From: Egibacteraceae bacterium
GTDB taxonomy: Bacteria; Actinomycetota; Nitriliruptoria; Euzebyales; Egibacteraceae
Reading direction: 5' to 3'
Assembly (NCBI GenBank): GCA_030447925.1
Contig: JAUJNX010000003.1
Location: 248,001 to 312,000 of the forward strand
DNA: 64,000 nucleotides
Below the pieces are notes generated by a model, which saw nothing but the letters and a program-made list of their open reading frames with translations, ran no database searches and was not told the origin of the DNA. Shown here piece by piece: positions 34,245 through 43,619 of this stretch. The translations under genes and the position numbers were made by a program. Position 1 is the stretch's first letter, and every line of letters begins with the position of its first letter.

Positions 34245-35248
34245 CCTGGCGCCCGCTGGACCCGCTGGGGTCCATCAAGGTCAAGTTCGGCGTGGTCATC
34301 GTGGGGGCGGTCGCCGCGGCGATCGGTGCCCTGGTGGTGACCGCGCGGCTGGACGTGCCGCTGGTCGTCAGCGCGCCCGCGGTCGCCGCGGTGGCGCTGG
34401 GGGTCGTGCAGGTCCTGGCGGCGGGCATGACCGCGCCGCTGCGGCAGATGGCGCGAGCGGCCGCCGCCATGGCCACCGGCGACTACGACCAGCGCGTGAC
34501 GGCCACCTCCCGCGACGAGGTGGGGGACCTGGCCCGCGCGTTCAACCAGATGGCGGCCGACCTCGCCGCCGGCGACCGGGCGCGGCGCGACCTGGTCGCC
34601 AACGTCTCCCACGAGCTGCGTACGCCCATCGCGGCGCTGCGCGCGGTCCTGGAGAACCTCGTGGACGGGGTCGGCCGGGCCGACCCGCCGGCGCTGGAGG
34701 GGATGCTGCGCCAGGTCGAGCGGCTGGGCCGCCTGGCCGAGCAGCTGCTGGAGCTGTCCCGGCTGGAGGCGGGGGCCGTCACCCTGGACCGCCGGCCCGT
34801 CCGGCTGGCCGACCTCGCCCACGAGGCCGTGCAGGACGCCCGCCTGCGCGGCGCCGCGGCCGACCTGGCCGTGCACGTCGCGCCCCTCGACCTCGCCGTC
34901 GACGGCGACCCCGAGCGGCTCTACGAGGTGGTCGCGAACCTGGTCGCCAACGCCGTGCGGTTCTCGCCGCCCGGCGGGCGGGTCGAGGTCTGGGGCCGCC
35001 GGGTCGACGGCCGCGCGGTTCTGGAGGTCTGCGACCAGGGCCCCGGCATCCCCGCGGACCAGCGCGACCGCGTCTTCCAGCGCTTCGCCCGCGCCGACCC
35101 CGGGCGACCTGCCGTCGGCAGCGGCGCCGGGCTCGGCCTGGCCATCGTGGCCGAGATCGTCCAGCTCCACGGCGGCACCGTCCGCGCCGAACCGGTGTCC
35201 CCGACGGGCTGCCGCATGGTCGTCACCCTCCCGGAGGCAGCCCCGTGA
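34241..35248 (+). CDS. HAMP-containing sensor histidine kinase (copy 1)
   Basis: 335 aa. Two N-terminal TM helices (VKFGVVIVGAVAAAIGALVV and VSAPAVAAVALGVVQVLAAG) with almost no external loop, then HAMP (APLRQMARAAAAMATGDYD), HisKA with His124 in LVANVSHELRTPIAALRA and an HATPase (NLVANAVRFSPPGG, CDQGPGIPADQRDRVFQRF, GAGLGLAIVAEIVQLHGG). The very short sensor part suggests it reads an intramembrane or partner-protein signal, as in BceS-type kinases, possibly through the DUF4173-like membrane protein that follows with a 4-bp overlap. Confidence 0.93.
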   Translation: MTWRPLDPLGSIKVKFGVVIVGAVAAAIGALVVTARLDVPLVVSAPAVAAVALGVVQVLAAGMTAPLRQMARAAAAMATGDYDQRVTATSRDEVGDLARAFNQMAADLAAGDRARRDLVANVSHELRTPIAALRAVLENLVDGVGRADPPALEGMLRQVERLGRLAEQLLELSRLEAGAVTLDRRPVRLADLAHEAVQDARLRGAAADLAVHVAPLDLAVDGDPERLYEVVANLVANAVRFSPPGGRVEVWGRRVDGRAVLEVCDQGPGIPADQRDRVFQRFARADPGRPAVGSGAGLGLAIVAEIVQLHGGTVRAEPVSPTGCRMVVTLPEAAP

Positions 35249-36807
35249 CCGCGAACCCCCCTCTCCCCGCCCACCCGCCCGCACCCCCCGCCGCGCCCGC
35301 GGCGGCGGGGGGCGCGGCAGCGGGGGTGGCCGGTGTCGCACCCCAGGTGGTTCCCGGGGCGGGCGACGGCGGGCACGGTCCGCACGTGCCGCGGCCGGCG
35401 TGGCCCGCGCCCGGCCGGCCCGCCGGCTGGCGGGTCCTGACCGCGGCGCTGGTCGCGGGCGTGCTCACCGACCTCGCGCTGCAGTCGGGGGCCGCGGGCA
35501 TCGGCGCCGCGCTGCTCGTCGCCGCCCTGGCCGGCGGCCTGCTCGGCGCCGGGCGCCCGCGCAACCGCCAGGCGTGGCTGCTGGCGGGGCTGGCGGTCGT
35601 CTTCGGCGCCTGGCTCGCGGTGCGCACCAGCCCGTGGCTCCTGCCGCTGGACGTGCTGGCCGCGGCGGGCCTGCTCGTCGCCGCCGCCGCGCTGGCGCAC
35701 GACGGCAGCGTCGCCGACCTCCGCGCCGTCCGGGTCGTCGCCCGCGGCCGGGCCGCGCTGCGGCACGGGCTGCTCGGTGCGTCCTACCTCGCGGGTGCCG
35801 TGCCCGTGGACCGCGGCCGCGGCCGGGCCGCCCTGGCGGGCGCCGCGGTGGCGGTACCCGTCGTGGGGGTCCTGGGCGCGCTGCTCGCGAGCGCCGACCC
35901 GGTGTTCGCCAGCTTCCTGGAGCTCGGCGACCTGCGCACCCACCTCGTCCTGTTCGGCCTCGGCGCCTGGGCCGCGGCCGGCCTGCTCCGCCTGGCCGCC
36001 GCCCCCGCCGTCCCCGACCCGCGCGTCCGGCCCGGCCCGCTCGACCCGGTCGCCGCGCTGGTGGTCCTCGGCGCGATCGACCTGCTGTTCGCCGCCTTCG
36101 CCGCCGCCCAGCTCGTGGCCGCGGGGGCGGGCGGGGCCCGGGTCCTGGAGACCGCCGGCCTGACCTACGCCGAGTACGCGCGCGGCGGCTTCTTCCAGCT
36201 CCTCGCCGTCGCAGCCCTGACCGTGGCGACGCTGCTCGCCCTGCGCGCGGCCACGCGCGACCCCGACGGCCCGGCCCGCCGCCGCCTCCAGGCGTTCCAG
36301 CTGGTCGCGCTCGCCCTGACCCTCGCGCTGGTCGCGGTCGCCCTCCGGCGCCTCGGCCTGTACGTCGACGTGTTCGGGCTGACCATGCTGCGCCTCTACA
36401 GCACGCTGTTCTCGGTGTGGATCGGGGTCGTGCTGGTGCTGCTCGGCCTGGTCGTGGCCGGGGTGGGGCGGGGGCGGCACTGGCTGGCCGGGGCGACGGC
36501 CGGCGCGGGCCTGGCGATCCTGCTCGGCCTCAACATCGTCAACCCCGAGGCCCTGGTCACCCGGTACAACCTGGACCGCGGCGACCTGGCCCGCGGCCCG
36601 GACGTCGACTACGTCGCCACCCTGTCCGACGACGCCGTGCCGACCGCCGTGGCCGCCCTGCCCGGCCTCGACCCGGCGACGCGGGCGTCGGTGCTCGACG
36701 CCGTGGACTGCGCCGTCACTCCTCCGCGCCTCTCCTGGGCCGCGGCCAACCTCTCCCGGATCCGCGCCGACCTCGCCCGCCGGGCCGCCTGCCCCCGGTC
36801 CCTGTGA
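35245..36807 (+). CDS. DUF4173-like polytopic membrane protein (copy 1)
   Basis: 520 aa. A Pro-rich cytoplasmic N-terminus (~60 residues) is followed by about 12 hydrophobic segments. The family-defining part is GLTYAEYARGGFFQLLAVAA, then RLYSTLFSVWIGVVLVLLGL and LGLNIVNPEALVTRYNLDR, with a soluble C-terminus. Members often sit next to two-component systems in actinobacteria; no biochemical role is established. The GTG overlaps the kinase stop, so it may belong to the same signalling unit. Confidence 0.85.
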   Translation: MTANPPLPAHPPAPPAAPAAAGGAAAGVAGVAPQVVPGAGDGGHGPHVPRPAWPAPGRPAGWRVLTAALVAGVLTDLALQSGAAGIGAALLVAALAGGLLGAGRPRNRQAWLLAGLAVVFGAWLAVRTSPWLLPLDVLAAAGLLVAAAALAHDGSVADLRAVRVVARGRAALRHGLLGASYLAGAVPVDRGRGRAALAGAAVAVPVVGVLGALLASADPVFASFLELGDLRTHLVLFGLGAWAAAGLLRLAAAPAVPDPRVRPGPLDPVAALVVLGAIDLLFAAFAAAQLVAAGAGGARVLETAGLTYAEYARGGFFQLLAVAALTVATLLALRAATRDPDGPARRRLQAFQLVALALTLALVAVALRRLGLYVDVFGLTMLRLYSTLFSVWIGVVLVLLGLVVAGVGRGRHWLAGATAGAGLAILLGLNIVNPEALVTRYNLDRGDLARGPDVDYVATLSDDAVPTAVAALPGLDPATRASVLDAVDCAVTPPRLSWAAANLSRIRADLARRAACPRSL

Positions 36808-36837
36808 TCCGCTCCCCGGTGCCGGCGGGGCGCGTGC

Positions 36838-37431
36838 TCAGGCGCCCTTGCGGCCCCGCCACTGGTTGGCGCGCTCGCCCCTGGCCGCCAGCCGGGCGAT
36901 CTCCTCGACCCGCTTCGCCCGGGTCGGCGCGGTCTTGGCGTTCAGCAGCCACTCCAGGATCCCGCGCCGGGCGGAGCGCGGGAAGCCGTCCCACTGGCGG
37001 CGCGCCTCGGGGTCGGCGTCTAGCGCGGCGCGCAGGTCGTCGGGCTCGACCAGGTTCTCGACGTCGTCCAGCGCGGTCCAGGTGCCGCTGGCCTTGGCCG
37101 CGTCCACGACCGCCTGCCCGGCGGGCGCCATCAGCCCCGCGGCGGTGAGGCGCTCGACGCGCTCCTTGTTGACCCGGGACCACTTGCTCGCCGGCTTGCG
37201 CGGGGTGACGAGCAGCATCGACCGCCGGTCGTCGAGCTTGCGCGGCAGGCTGTCCACCCAGCCGAAGGCCAGCGCCTCCTCGACCACGTCGTCGTAGGGC
37301 AGGTACGGCCCGCCGCTGCCCTTCTTCCAGGTCACCAGCCAGACCCCCGGGCACGTGGCGTGGTGCTCCTCCAGCCACCCGCGCCACTCCTCGCGGCTGC
37401 CGACGGTCACCTGCTCCTCGATCGCCGCCAC
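36838..37431 (-). CDS. YdeI/OmdA-family protein (copy 1)
   Basis: 197 aa. Shows the family blocks EEWRGWLEEHHATCPGVWLV, ALAFGWVDSLPRKLDDRRS, TPRKPASKWSRVNKERVERL and the C-terminal GILEWLLNAKTAPTRAKRVE helix. Members are called bacteriocin-protection or OmpD-associated proteins, but the mechanism is unknown. The GTG start follows the stop of the upstream LysR gene with no gap, so they form one operon on the minus strand. Confidence 0.85.
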   Translation of the reverse strand: MAAIEEQVTVGSREEWRGWLEEHHATCPGVWLVTWKKGSGGPYLPYDDVVEEALAFGWVDSLPRKLDDRRSMLLVTPRKPASKWSRVNKERVERLTAAGLMAPAGQAVVDAAKASGTWTALDDVENLVEPDDLRAALDADPEARRQWDGFPRSARRGILEWLLNAKTAPTRAKRVEEIARLAARGERANQWRGRKGA

Positions 37432-38118
37432 CTACGCGTCCTCCTCCTCGGGCAGCCGGCCGCCGGGGACCAGCTCGATCAGCCGGCGGGTGACCTCCTG
37501 GGCGACGGCCAGGAACGTCGCCACCAGCGGGCTCGCCGCGTGGCGCCGCGCGGCCAGGCCGAACACGACCGGCGCCAGGTCGGGGACCGGCACGTAGGTC
37601 ACCCCGAACCAGGGCCCCGGCCGCGCGGTGGCGACGTGGGCGGGCAGGGTCAGCACCACGTCGTTGAGGGCGATGTTCCACAGCACCTCGTCGAAGGTCG
37701 CGGCCGCCTCACCGACCCGCTCCGGCTCCTCGCCGTCGCGCTCGTCGCGCAGCGTGAAGAAGCCCTCCCACGACGCCGGCACCGCCGGGTTGCGGGTGGC
37801 GACGCGCTGGTCCACCAGCGCGGCCGGCGCCAGGGACGGGGCGTCGGCCAGCGGGCTGTCCGCGGCGACGGCGACCACCCGCGGCTCGGTGAACAGCGGC
37901 AGCAGGTCGACCCGGTCGTCGGGCTGCGGGCCGTGCAGGAGGGCCACGTCGACCCTGCCGTCCAGGAGCGGCTCCACCCCGTCGCCGGGCTGCAGGGTCC
38001 GCACGCCCACCTGCACGCGCGGCCGGGCGGCGCGGAAGGCGGCGACGATCGGCGCGGTCAGCGGTCCCGCGCCGTCGGTCAGCAGCCCCACCCGCAGGGA
38101 CCCGTCGCGGCCGTCGCG
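37432..38118 (-). pseudogene. LysR regulator, C-terminal part (copy 1, broken at the repeat junction)
   Basis: Only the effector-binding domain is present (VGLLTDGAGPLTAPIVAAF through AQEVTRRLIELVPGGRLPEE). The HTH half is lost at 38118, where the sequence turns into C-rich noise. The same residues occur in the full-length gene at 45801-46913, so this is most likely the same gene cut by a faulty join, not a real truncated paralogue. Confidence 0.8.
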
Positions 38119-38247
38119 GCGGGGGCGCCCCCCCGCCGCCCCCCCCCCGGCGCCGCGCCCCCCCCCCCCGGCGGGGGCCCGCGCCGCCCCCCCCCCCCCG
38201 GCGCCCCCCCGCCCGCGCGGCCCCGATCGGACGAGCGGCGGGTCGGG
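38119..38247. other. Non-genomic-looking junction: C-runs and adapter-like sequence
   Basis: From 38119 to about 38222 the sequence is runs of 7-12 C separated by short GGCG blocks, unlike any other DNA in the window. At 38224-38247 follows a stretch matching 19 of 24 bases of the reverse complement of the Illumina read-1 adapter (shared GATCGGA, GAGCG, GGG); all five differences replace A or T by C or G. The inverted repeat copy starts immediately after it. Confidence 0.75.
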
Positions 38248-38783
38248 CACCGAGCAGCCCGTGCCGCAGCGCGCCTGGCCGCGGCGACGACCCGGACGGC
38301 GCGGGGAGGTCGGCGACGCCGCCGTCGGCGGCCAGCGGCGGCGGCGACGAAAGGCGGCCCGCCGCGGCCAGCACGTCCAGCGGCAGGAGCCACGGGCTGG
38401 TGCGCACCGCGAGCCAGGCGCCGAAGACGACGCCAGCCCCGCCAGCAGCCACGCCTGGCGGCTGCGCGGCGCCCGCGCCGAGCAGGCCGCCGGCCAGGGC
38501 GGCGACGAGCAGCGCGGCGCCGATGCCCGCGGCCCCCGACCGCAGCGGCGCGAGGCTGGTGAGCACGCCCGCGACCAGCGCCGCGGTCAGACCCCGCCAG
38601 CCGGCGGGCCGGCCGGGCGCGGGCCACATGGCCGCGGCACGTGCGGACCGTGCCCGCCGTCGCCCGCCCCAGGAACCACCTGAGGTGCGACACCACGGCC
38701 ACCCCCGCTGCCGCGCCCCCCGCCGCCGCGGGCGCGGCGGGGGGTGCGGGCGGGTGGGCGGGGAGAGGGGGGTTCGCGGTCAC
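38247..38783 (-). pseudogene. DUF4173-like protein, N-terminal fragment (copy 2)
   Basis: Starts at the GTG that overlaps the copy 2 kinase (VTANPPLPAHPPAPPAAP) but loses frame within the first 35 residues and again later. It ends at the adapter-like junction, so only about 180 of 520 codons exist. Not functional. Confidence 0.7.
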
Positions 38784-39787
38784 GGGGCTGCCTCCGGGAG
38801 GGTGACGACCATGCGGCAGCCCGTCGGGGACACCGGTTCGGCGCGGACGGTGCCGCCGTGGAGCTGGACGATCTCGGCCACGATGGCCAGGCCGAGCCCG
38901 GCGCCGCTGCCGACGGCAGGTCGCCCGGGGTCGGCGCGGGCGAAGCGCTGGAAGACGCGGTCGCGCTGGTCCGCGGGGATGCCGGGGCCCTGGTCGCAGA
39001 CCTCCAGAACCGCGCGGCCGTCGACCCGGCGGCCCCAGACCTCGACCCGCCCGCCGGGCGGCGAGAACCGCACGGCGTTGGCGACCAGGTTCGCGACCAC
39101 CTCGTAGAGCCGCTCGGGGTCGCCGTCGACGGCGAGGTCGAGGGGCGCGACGTGCACGGCCAGGTCGGCCGCGGCGCCGCGCAGGCGGGCGTCCTGCACG
39201 GCCTCGTGGGCGAGGTCGGCCAGCCGGACGGGCCGGCGGTCCAGGGTGACGGCCCCCGCCTCCAGCCGGGACAGCTCCAGCAGCTGCTCGGCCAGGCGGC
39301 CCAGCCGCTCGACCTGGCGCAGCATCCCCTCCAGCGCCGGCGGGTCGGCCCGGCCGACCCCGTCCACGAGGTTCTCCAGGACCGCGCGCAGCGCCGCGAT
39401 GGGCGTACGCAGCTCGTGGGAGACGTTGGCGACCAGGTCGCGCCGCGCCCGGTCGCCGGCGGCGAGGTCGGCCGCCATCTGGTTGAACGCGCGGGCCAGG
39501 TCCCCCACCTCGTCGCGGGAGGTGGCCGTCACGCGCTGGTCGTAGTCGCCGGTGGCCATGGCGGCGGCCGCTCGCGCCATCTGCCGCAGCGGCGCGGTCA
39601 TGCCCGCCGCCAGGACCTGCACGACCCCCAGCGCCACCGCGGCGACCGCGGGCGCGCTGACGACCAGCGGCACGTCCAGCCGCGCGGTCACCACCAGGGC
39701 ACCGATCGCCGCGGCGACCGCCCCCACGATGACCACGCCGAACTTGACCTTGATGGACCCCAGCGGGTCCAGCGGGCGCCAGGTCAC
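38780..39787 (-). CDS. Sensor histidine kinase (copy 2, inverted)
   Basis: 335 aa, by eye identical in protein sequence to the kinase at 34241-35248: same two TM helices, HAMP, His124 in VSHELRTPIAAL and HATPase motifs. It overlaps the copy 2 regulator by 4 bp (39784-39787). The identity over a whole gene, in inverted orientation next to a suspicious junction, argues that this is a duplicated piece of assembly rather than a paralogue. Confidence 0.8.
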   Translation of the reverse strand: MTWRPLDPLGSIKVKFGVVIVGAVAAAIGALVVTARLDVPLVVSAPAVAAVALGVVQVLAAGMTAPLRQMARAAAAMATGDYDQRVTATSRDEVGDLARAFNQMAADLAAGDRARRDLVANVSHELRTPIAALRAVLENLVDGVGRADPPALEGMLRQVERLGRLAEQLLELSRLEAGAVTLDRRPVRLADLAHEAVQDARLRGAAADLAVHVAPLDLAVDGDPERLYEVVANLVANAVRFSPPGGRVEVWGRRVDGRAVLEVCDQGPGIPADQRDRVFQRFARADPGRPAVGSGAGLGLAIVAEIVQLHGGTVRAEPVSPTGCRMVVTLPEAAP

Positions 39788-40479
39788 GACGGGCGCCCCG
39801 CCGCGTAGCCCACGCCGTGGACGGTGCGGATGAGGTCGGCGCCGAGCTTGCGCCGCAGCGCCCGGACGTGGGAGTCGACGGTGCGCGCGACGTACCCCCC
39901 GGTCTGGCCCCAGACCTTGCGCAGCAGCTCCTCGCGGGTGTGGACGACGTCGGGCCGGGCGGCGAGGACGTGAAGCAGGTCGAACTCGGTGGCGGTGAGG
40001 TGCACCTCCGCGCCGTCGCGGCGCACCCGGCGCGCGGCGGGGTCCAGCTCCACGCCGCCCACCACCAGCGCCGGCGCGACCGTGGGGGCGCGGTCCGCGC
40101 GGCGCAGCAGGGCGCGGATGCGGGCGACGAGCTCCCGCGGGCTGAACGGCTTGGTCAGGTAGTCGTCGGCGCCGACGCCGAGGCCCACGAGCAGGTCGGT
40201 CTCGTCGTCGCGGGCGGTGAGCATGAGCACCGGCACGTCCCCGCCCGCCGGGTCGGCGCGCAGGCGCCGGCACACCTCCAGGCCGTCGAGGCCGGGCAGC
40301 ACGAGGTCGAGCACGACGAGGTCGGGCCGCACCCGCCGGCACAGGTCCAGGGCGGCGGGTCCGTCACCGGCGACCTCGACCGCGAAGCCCTCGCTGCGCA
40401 GCCGCGCGGCGACCGCCGCGGCGATCGGCTCCTCGTCCTCCACCACCACGACCGTCCGCGCTGTCGCCTGCCGCTCCAC
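39784..40479 (-). CDS. OmpR-family response regulator (copy 2, inverted)
   Basis: 231 aa, by eye identical to the regulator at 33549-34244, with the same GTG start and phospho-Asp58. Beyond 40640 the upstream region begins to differ from copy 1 by indels. It should be treated as the same gene as copy 1 until read data show otherwise. Confidence 0.8.
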   Translation of the reverse strand: MERQATARTVVVVEDEEPIAAAVAARLRSEGFAVEVAGDGPAALDLCRRVRPDLVVLDLVLPGLDGLEVCRRLRADPAGGDVPVLMLTARDDETDLLVGLGVGADDYLTKPFSPRELVARIRALLRRADRAPTVAPALVVGGVELDPAARRVRRDGAEVHLTATEFDLLHVLAARPDVVHTREELLRKVWGQTGGYVARTVDSHVRALRRKLGADLIRTVHGVGYAAGRPS

Positions 40480-40720
40480 CGCTCCCCCTGTGCCCCCGGC
40501 CTCGTCGCCGGACCGCGGGGACGCTACCGACCGGGTGTGACGACCTCGCCGGGAGGTTGTGGAGATCCTGCGGCGACGCCGCCGGCCCGCCGAGCTCGTG
40601 CGGCCCGCCGACGCCGACCGGGCCGGCGGCCCCTGCGCACCACCGTCGGGCCCCCGCCCCCCGTGGTGGTGCGGTGGTTCCGGTAGGCTCGTCCGGGTCT
40701 GGGCGGAAGGAGCGGCGGAG

Positions 40721-41206
40721 GTGGGGACGACGGGGCAGCCGGGCTGGCCGGACCCGGCGCCGGACGCGGGCGCCGCGCGTCCCCCGCCGGACCGTGCTGC
40801 TCGCCTGCGCCGTGGGCGCCGCCCTGCTCGTCGCGGGCCTCGCGGGCTTCCGCCTGGGCGCGGCCGGCGGCGGCGGCGGCCGTGGCGCCCGCAGCCACCG
40901 CCGCACCCGCCGCGACGGCCGCGACCGCCGAACCCGCCGCGCCGCTGGCGCCCGCCGGGCCGGCGCCGGTGGGGGTCGGGGCGACGGGCGGGCGGTCGTG
41001 GTCGACGCGGTCGAGGTCGCGGGCGGGACCGTGCGCGTCGAGGTCCACCGCGGCCAACCCGTCCGCCGACGAGCGCGCGCTGGGCAGCGCCACCGACCCG
41101 CCCGTGCTCGGGGGGCGCGGACGGGACCACCGTCGAGGCCGCCGCGACCGGCCTCGACCCGGCTCCCCGCCGCGTGCGACCCGCCTGGCGCTGACCTTCC
41201 CCGCGT
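40721..41206 (+). pseudogene. OmpA-like membrane protein, N-terminal fragment (copy 2)
   Basis: The GTG at 40721 and the TM segment (TVLLACAVGAALLVAGLAGF) are recognisable, followed by the first repeat domain with several indels, for example in the Ala/Pro linker. It stops at the fold-back point near 41206. It is an inverted fragment of the gene at 31347-33307. Confidence 0.6.
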
Positions 41207-41207
41207 G

Positions 41208-41690
41208 CCCGGTCCCGGGCGCTGCGGGGAAGGTCAGCGCCAGGCGGGTCGCGCGCCGGGCCAGGTCGAGGCCGGTCGCGGCTCCTCGACGGTGGTCCCG
41301 TCCGCGCCCTCGAGCACGGGCGGGTCGGTGGCGCTGCCCAGCGCGCGCTCGTCGGCGGACAGGTTGGCCGCGGTGACCTCGACGCGCACGGTCCCGCCCG
41401 CGACCTCGACCGCGTCGACCACGACCGCCGTCGCCCCGACCCCCACCGGCGCCGGCCCGGCGGGCGCCAGCGGCGCGGCGGGTTCGGCGGTCGCGGCCGT
41501 CGCGGCGGGTGCGGTGGTGGCTGCGGGCGCCACGGCCGCCGCCGCCGCCGGCCGCGCCCAGGCGGAAGCCCGCGAGGCCCGCGACGAGCAGGGCGGCGCC
41601 CACGGCGCGGCGAGCAGCACGGTCCGGCGGGGACGCGCGGCGCCCGCGTCCGGCGCCGGGTCCGGCCAGCCCGGCTGCCCCGTCGTCCCT
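41208..41690 (-). pseudogene. OmpA-like membrane protein, N-terminal fragment (copy 3)
   Basis: Minus-strand fragment with the first repeat (VRVEVTAANLSADERAL) and a damaged TM region. The GTG start and part of the N-terminus are missing because a few bases seen in copy 1 near 33303-33309 are absent here. Broken by several indels; not a real extra gene. Confidence 0.6.
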
Positions 41691-41926
41691 CCGCCGCTCC
41701 TTCCGCCCAGACCCGGACGAGCCTACGGAACCCGCGCACCACCCACGGGGGGCGGGGGCCCGGCGGTGGTGCGCAGGGGCCGCCGGCCCGGTCGGCGTCG
41801 GCGGGCCGCACGAGCTCGGCGGGCCGGCGGCGTCGCCGCAGGATCTCCACAACCTCCCGGCGAGGTCGTCACACCCGGTCGGTAGCGTCCCCGCGGTCCG
41901 GCGACGAGGCCGGGGGCACGGGAGCG

Positions 41927-42620
41927 GTGGAGCGGCAGGCGACAGCGCGGACGGTCGTGGTGGTGGAGGACGAGGAGCCGATCGCCGCGGCGGTCGCCGC
42001 GCGGCTGCGCAGCGAGGGCTTCGCGGTCGAGGTCGCCGGTGACGGACCCGCCGCCCTGGACCTGCGCCGGCGGGTGCGGCCCGACCTCGTCGTGCTCGAC
42101 CTCCTGCTGCCCGGCCTCGACGGCCTGGAGGTGTGCCGGCGCCTGCGCGCCGACCCGGCGGGCGGGGACGTGCCGGTGCTCATGCTCACCGCCCGCGACG
42201 ACGAGACCGACCTGCTCGTGGGCCTGGGCGTCGGCGCCGACGACTACCTGACCAAGCCGTTCAGCCCGCGGGAGCTCGTCGCCCGCATCCGCGCCCTGCT
42301 GCGCCGCGCGGACCGCGCCCCCACGGTCGCGCCGGCGCTGGTGGTGGGCGGCGTGGAGCTGGACCCCGCCGCGCGCCGGGTGCGCCGCGACGGCGCGGAG
42401 GTGCACCTCACCGCCACCGAGTTCGACCTGCTTCACGTCCTCGCCGCCCGGCCCGACGTCGTCCACACCCGCGAGGAACTGCTGCGCAAGGTCTGGGGCC
42501 AGACCGGGGGTACGTCGCGCGCACCGTCGACTCCCACGTCCGGGCGCTGCGGCGCAAGCTCGGCGCCGACCTCATCCGCACCGTCCACGGCGTGGGCTAC
42601 GCGGCGGGCGCCCGTCGTGA
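41927..42620 (+). pseudogene. OmpR-family response regulator (copy 3, frameshifted)
   Basis: Matches copy 1 to about residue 193 (KVWGQTGG), with two substitutions in the receiver (DLRRRVRPDLVVLDLLLPG). One lost G near 42508 then destroys the recognition helix frame, and a second lost G near 42606 shifts it again. Copy 1 shows the undamaged sequence. Confidence 0.8.
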
Positions 42621-43619
42621 CCTGGCGCCCGCTGGACCCGCTGGGGTCCATCAAGGTCAAGTTCGGCGTGGTCATCGTGGGGGCGGTCGCCGCGGCGATC
42701 GGTGCCCTGGTGGTGACCGCGCGGCTGGACGTGCCGCTGGTCGTCAGCGCGCCCGCGGTCGCCGCGGTGGCGCTGGGGTCGTGCAGATCCTGGCGGCGGG
42801 CATGACCGCGCCGCTGCGGCAGATGGCGCGAGCGGCCGCCGCCATGGCCACCGGCGACTACGACCAGCGCGTGACGGCCACCTCCGCGACGAGGTGGGGG
42901 ACCTGGCCCGCGCGTTCAACCAGATGGCGGCCGACCTCGCCGCCGGCGACCGGGCGCGGCGCGACCTGGTCGCCAACGTCTCCCACGAGCTGCGTACGCC
43001 CATCGCGGCGCTGCGCGCGTCCTGGAGAACCTTCGTGGACGGGGTCGGCCGGGCCGACCCGCCGGCGCTGGAGGGGATGCTGCGCCAGGTCGAGCGGCTG
43101 GGCCGCCTGGCCGAGCAGCTGCTGGAGCTGTCCCGGCTGGAGGCGGGGGCCGTCACCCTGGACCGCCGGCCCGTCCGGCTGGCCGACCTCGCCCACGAGG
43201 CCGTGCAGGACGCCCGCCTGCGCGCGCCGCGGCCGACCTGGCCGTGCACGTCGCGCCCTCGACCTCGCCGTCGACGGCGACCCCGAGCGGCTCTACGAGG
43301 TGGTCGCGAACCTGGTCGCCAACGCCGTGCGGTTCTCGCCGCCCGGCGGGCGGGTCGAGGTCTGGGGCCGCCGGGTCGACGGCCGCGCGGTTCTGGAGGT
43401 CTGCGACCAGGGCCCCGGCATCCCCGCGGACCAGCGCGACCGCGTCTTCCAGCGCTTCGCCCGCGCCGACCCCGGGCGACCTGCCGTCGGCAGCGGCGCC
43501 GGGCTCGGCCTGGCCATCGTGGCCGAGATCGTCCAGCTCCACGGCGGCACCGTCCGCGCCGAACCGGTGTCCCCGACGGGCGCCGCATGGTCGTCACCCT
43601 CCCGGAGGCAGCCCCGTGA
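42617..43619 (+). pseudogene. Sensor histidine kinase (copy 3, frameshifted)
   Basis: Starts VTWRPLDPLGSIKVKFGVV as in copy 1, then loses and regains frame at least four times (about 42778, 42886, 43018, 43222 and again near 43581). All HisKA and HATPase motifs can be found by changing frame, so the gene is the same one with single-base losses. Confidence 0.8.

Larger units (their letters stand above)
32806..38118 (+). repeat. Large repeat, copy 1 (direct)
   Basis: First copy of a locus carrying the 5' part of the OmpA-like gene, response regulator, kinase, DUF4173-like gene, YdeI-like gene and the 3' part of the LysR gene. It is the best-preserved copy: all genes from 33549 to 37434 are open. 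The match to copy 3 ends at 38118, where C-rich noise begins. Confidence 0.85.
38247..41206 (-). repeat. Large repeat, copy 2 (inverted)
   Basis: Reverse complement of about 32822-35780. It is close to perfect from about 38780 to 40640 (kinase and regulator genes intact) and degrades at both ends. It meets copy 3 at about 41206-41208 in a snap-back: the bases either side are complementary (CTGACCTTCCCCGC against GCGGGGAAGGTCAG). Confidence 0.85.

Noticed and set aside
41190..41230. Large palindrome read as a replication origin, telomere or phage end
   Set aside because: It joins inverted copies of ordinary chromosomal genes beside other artefact marks; no origin motifs or terminal proteins are present.
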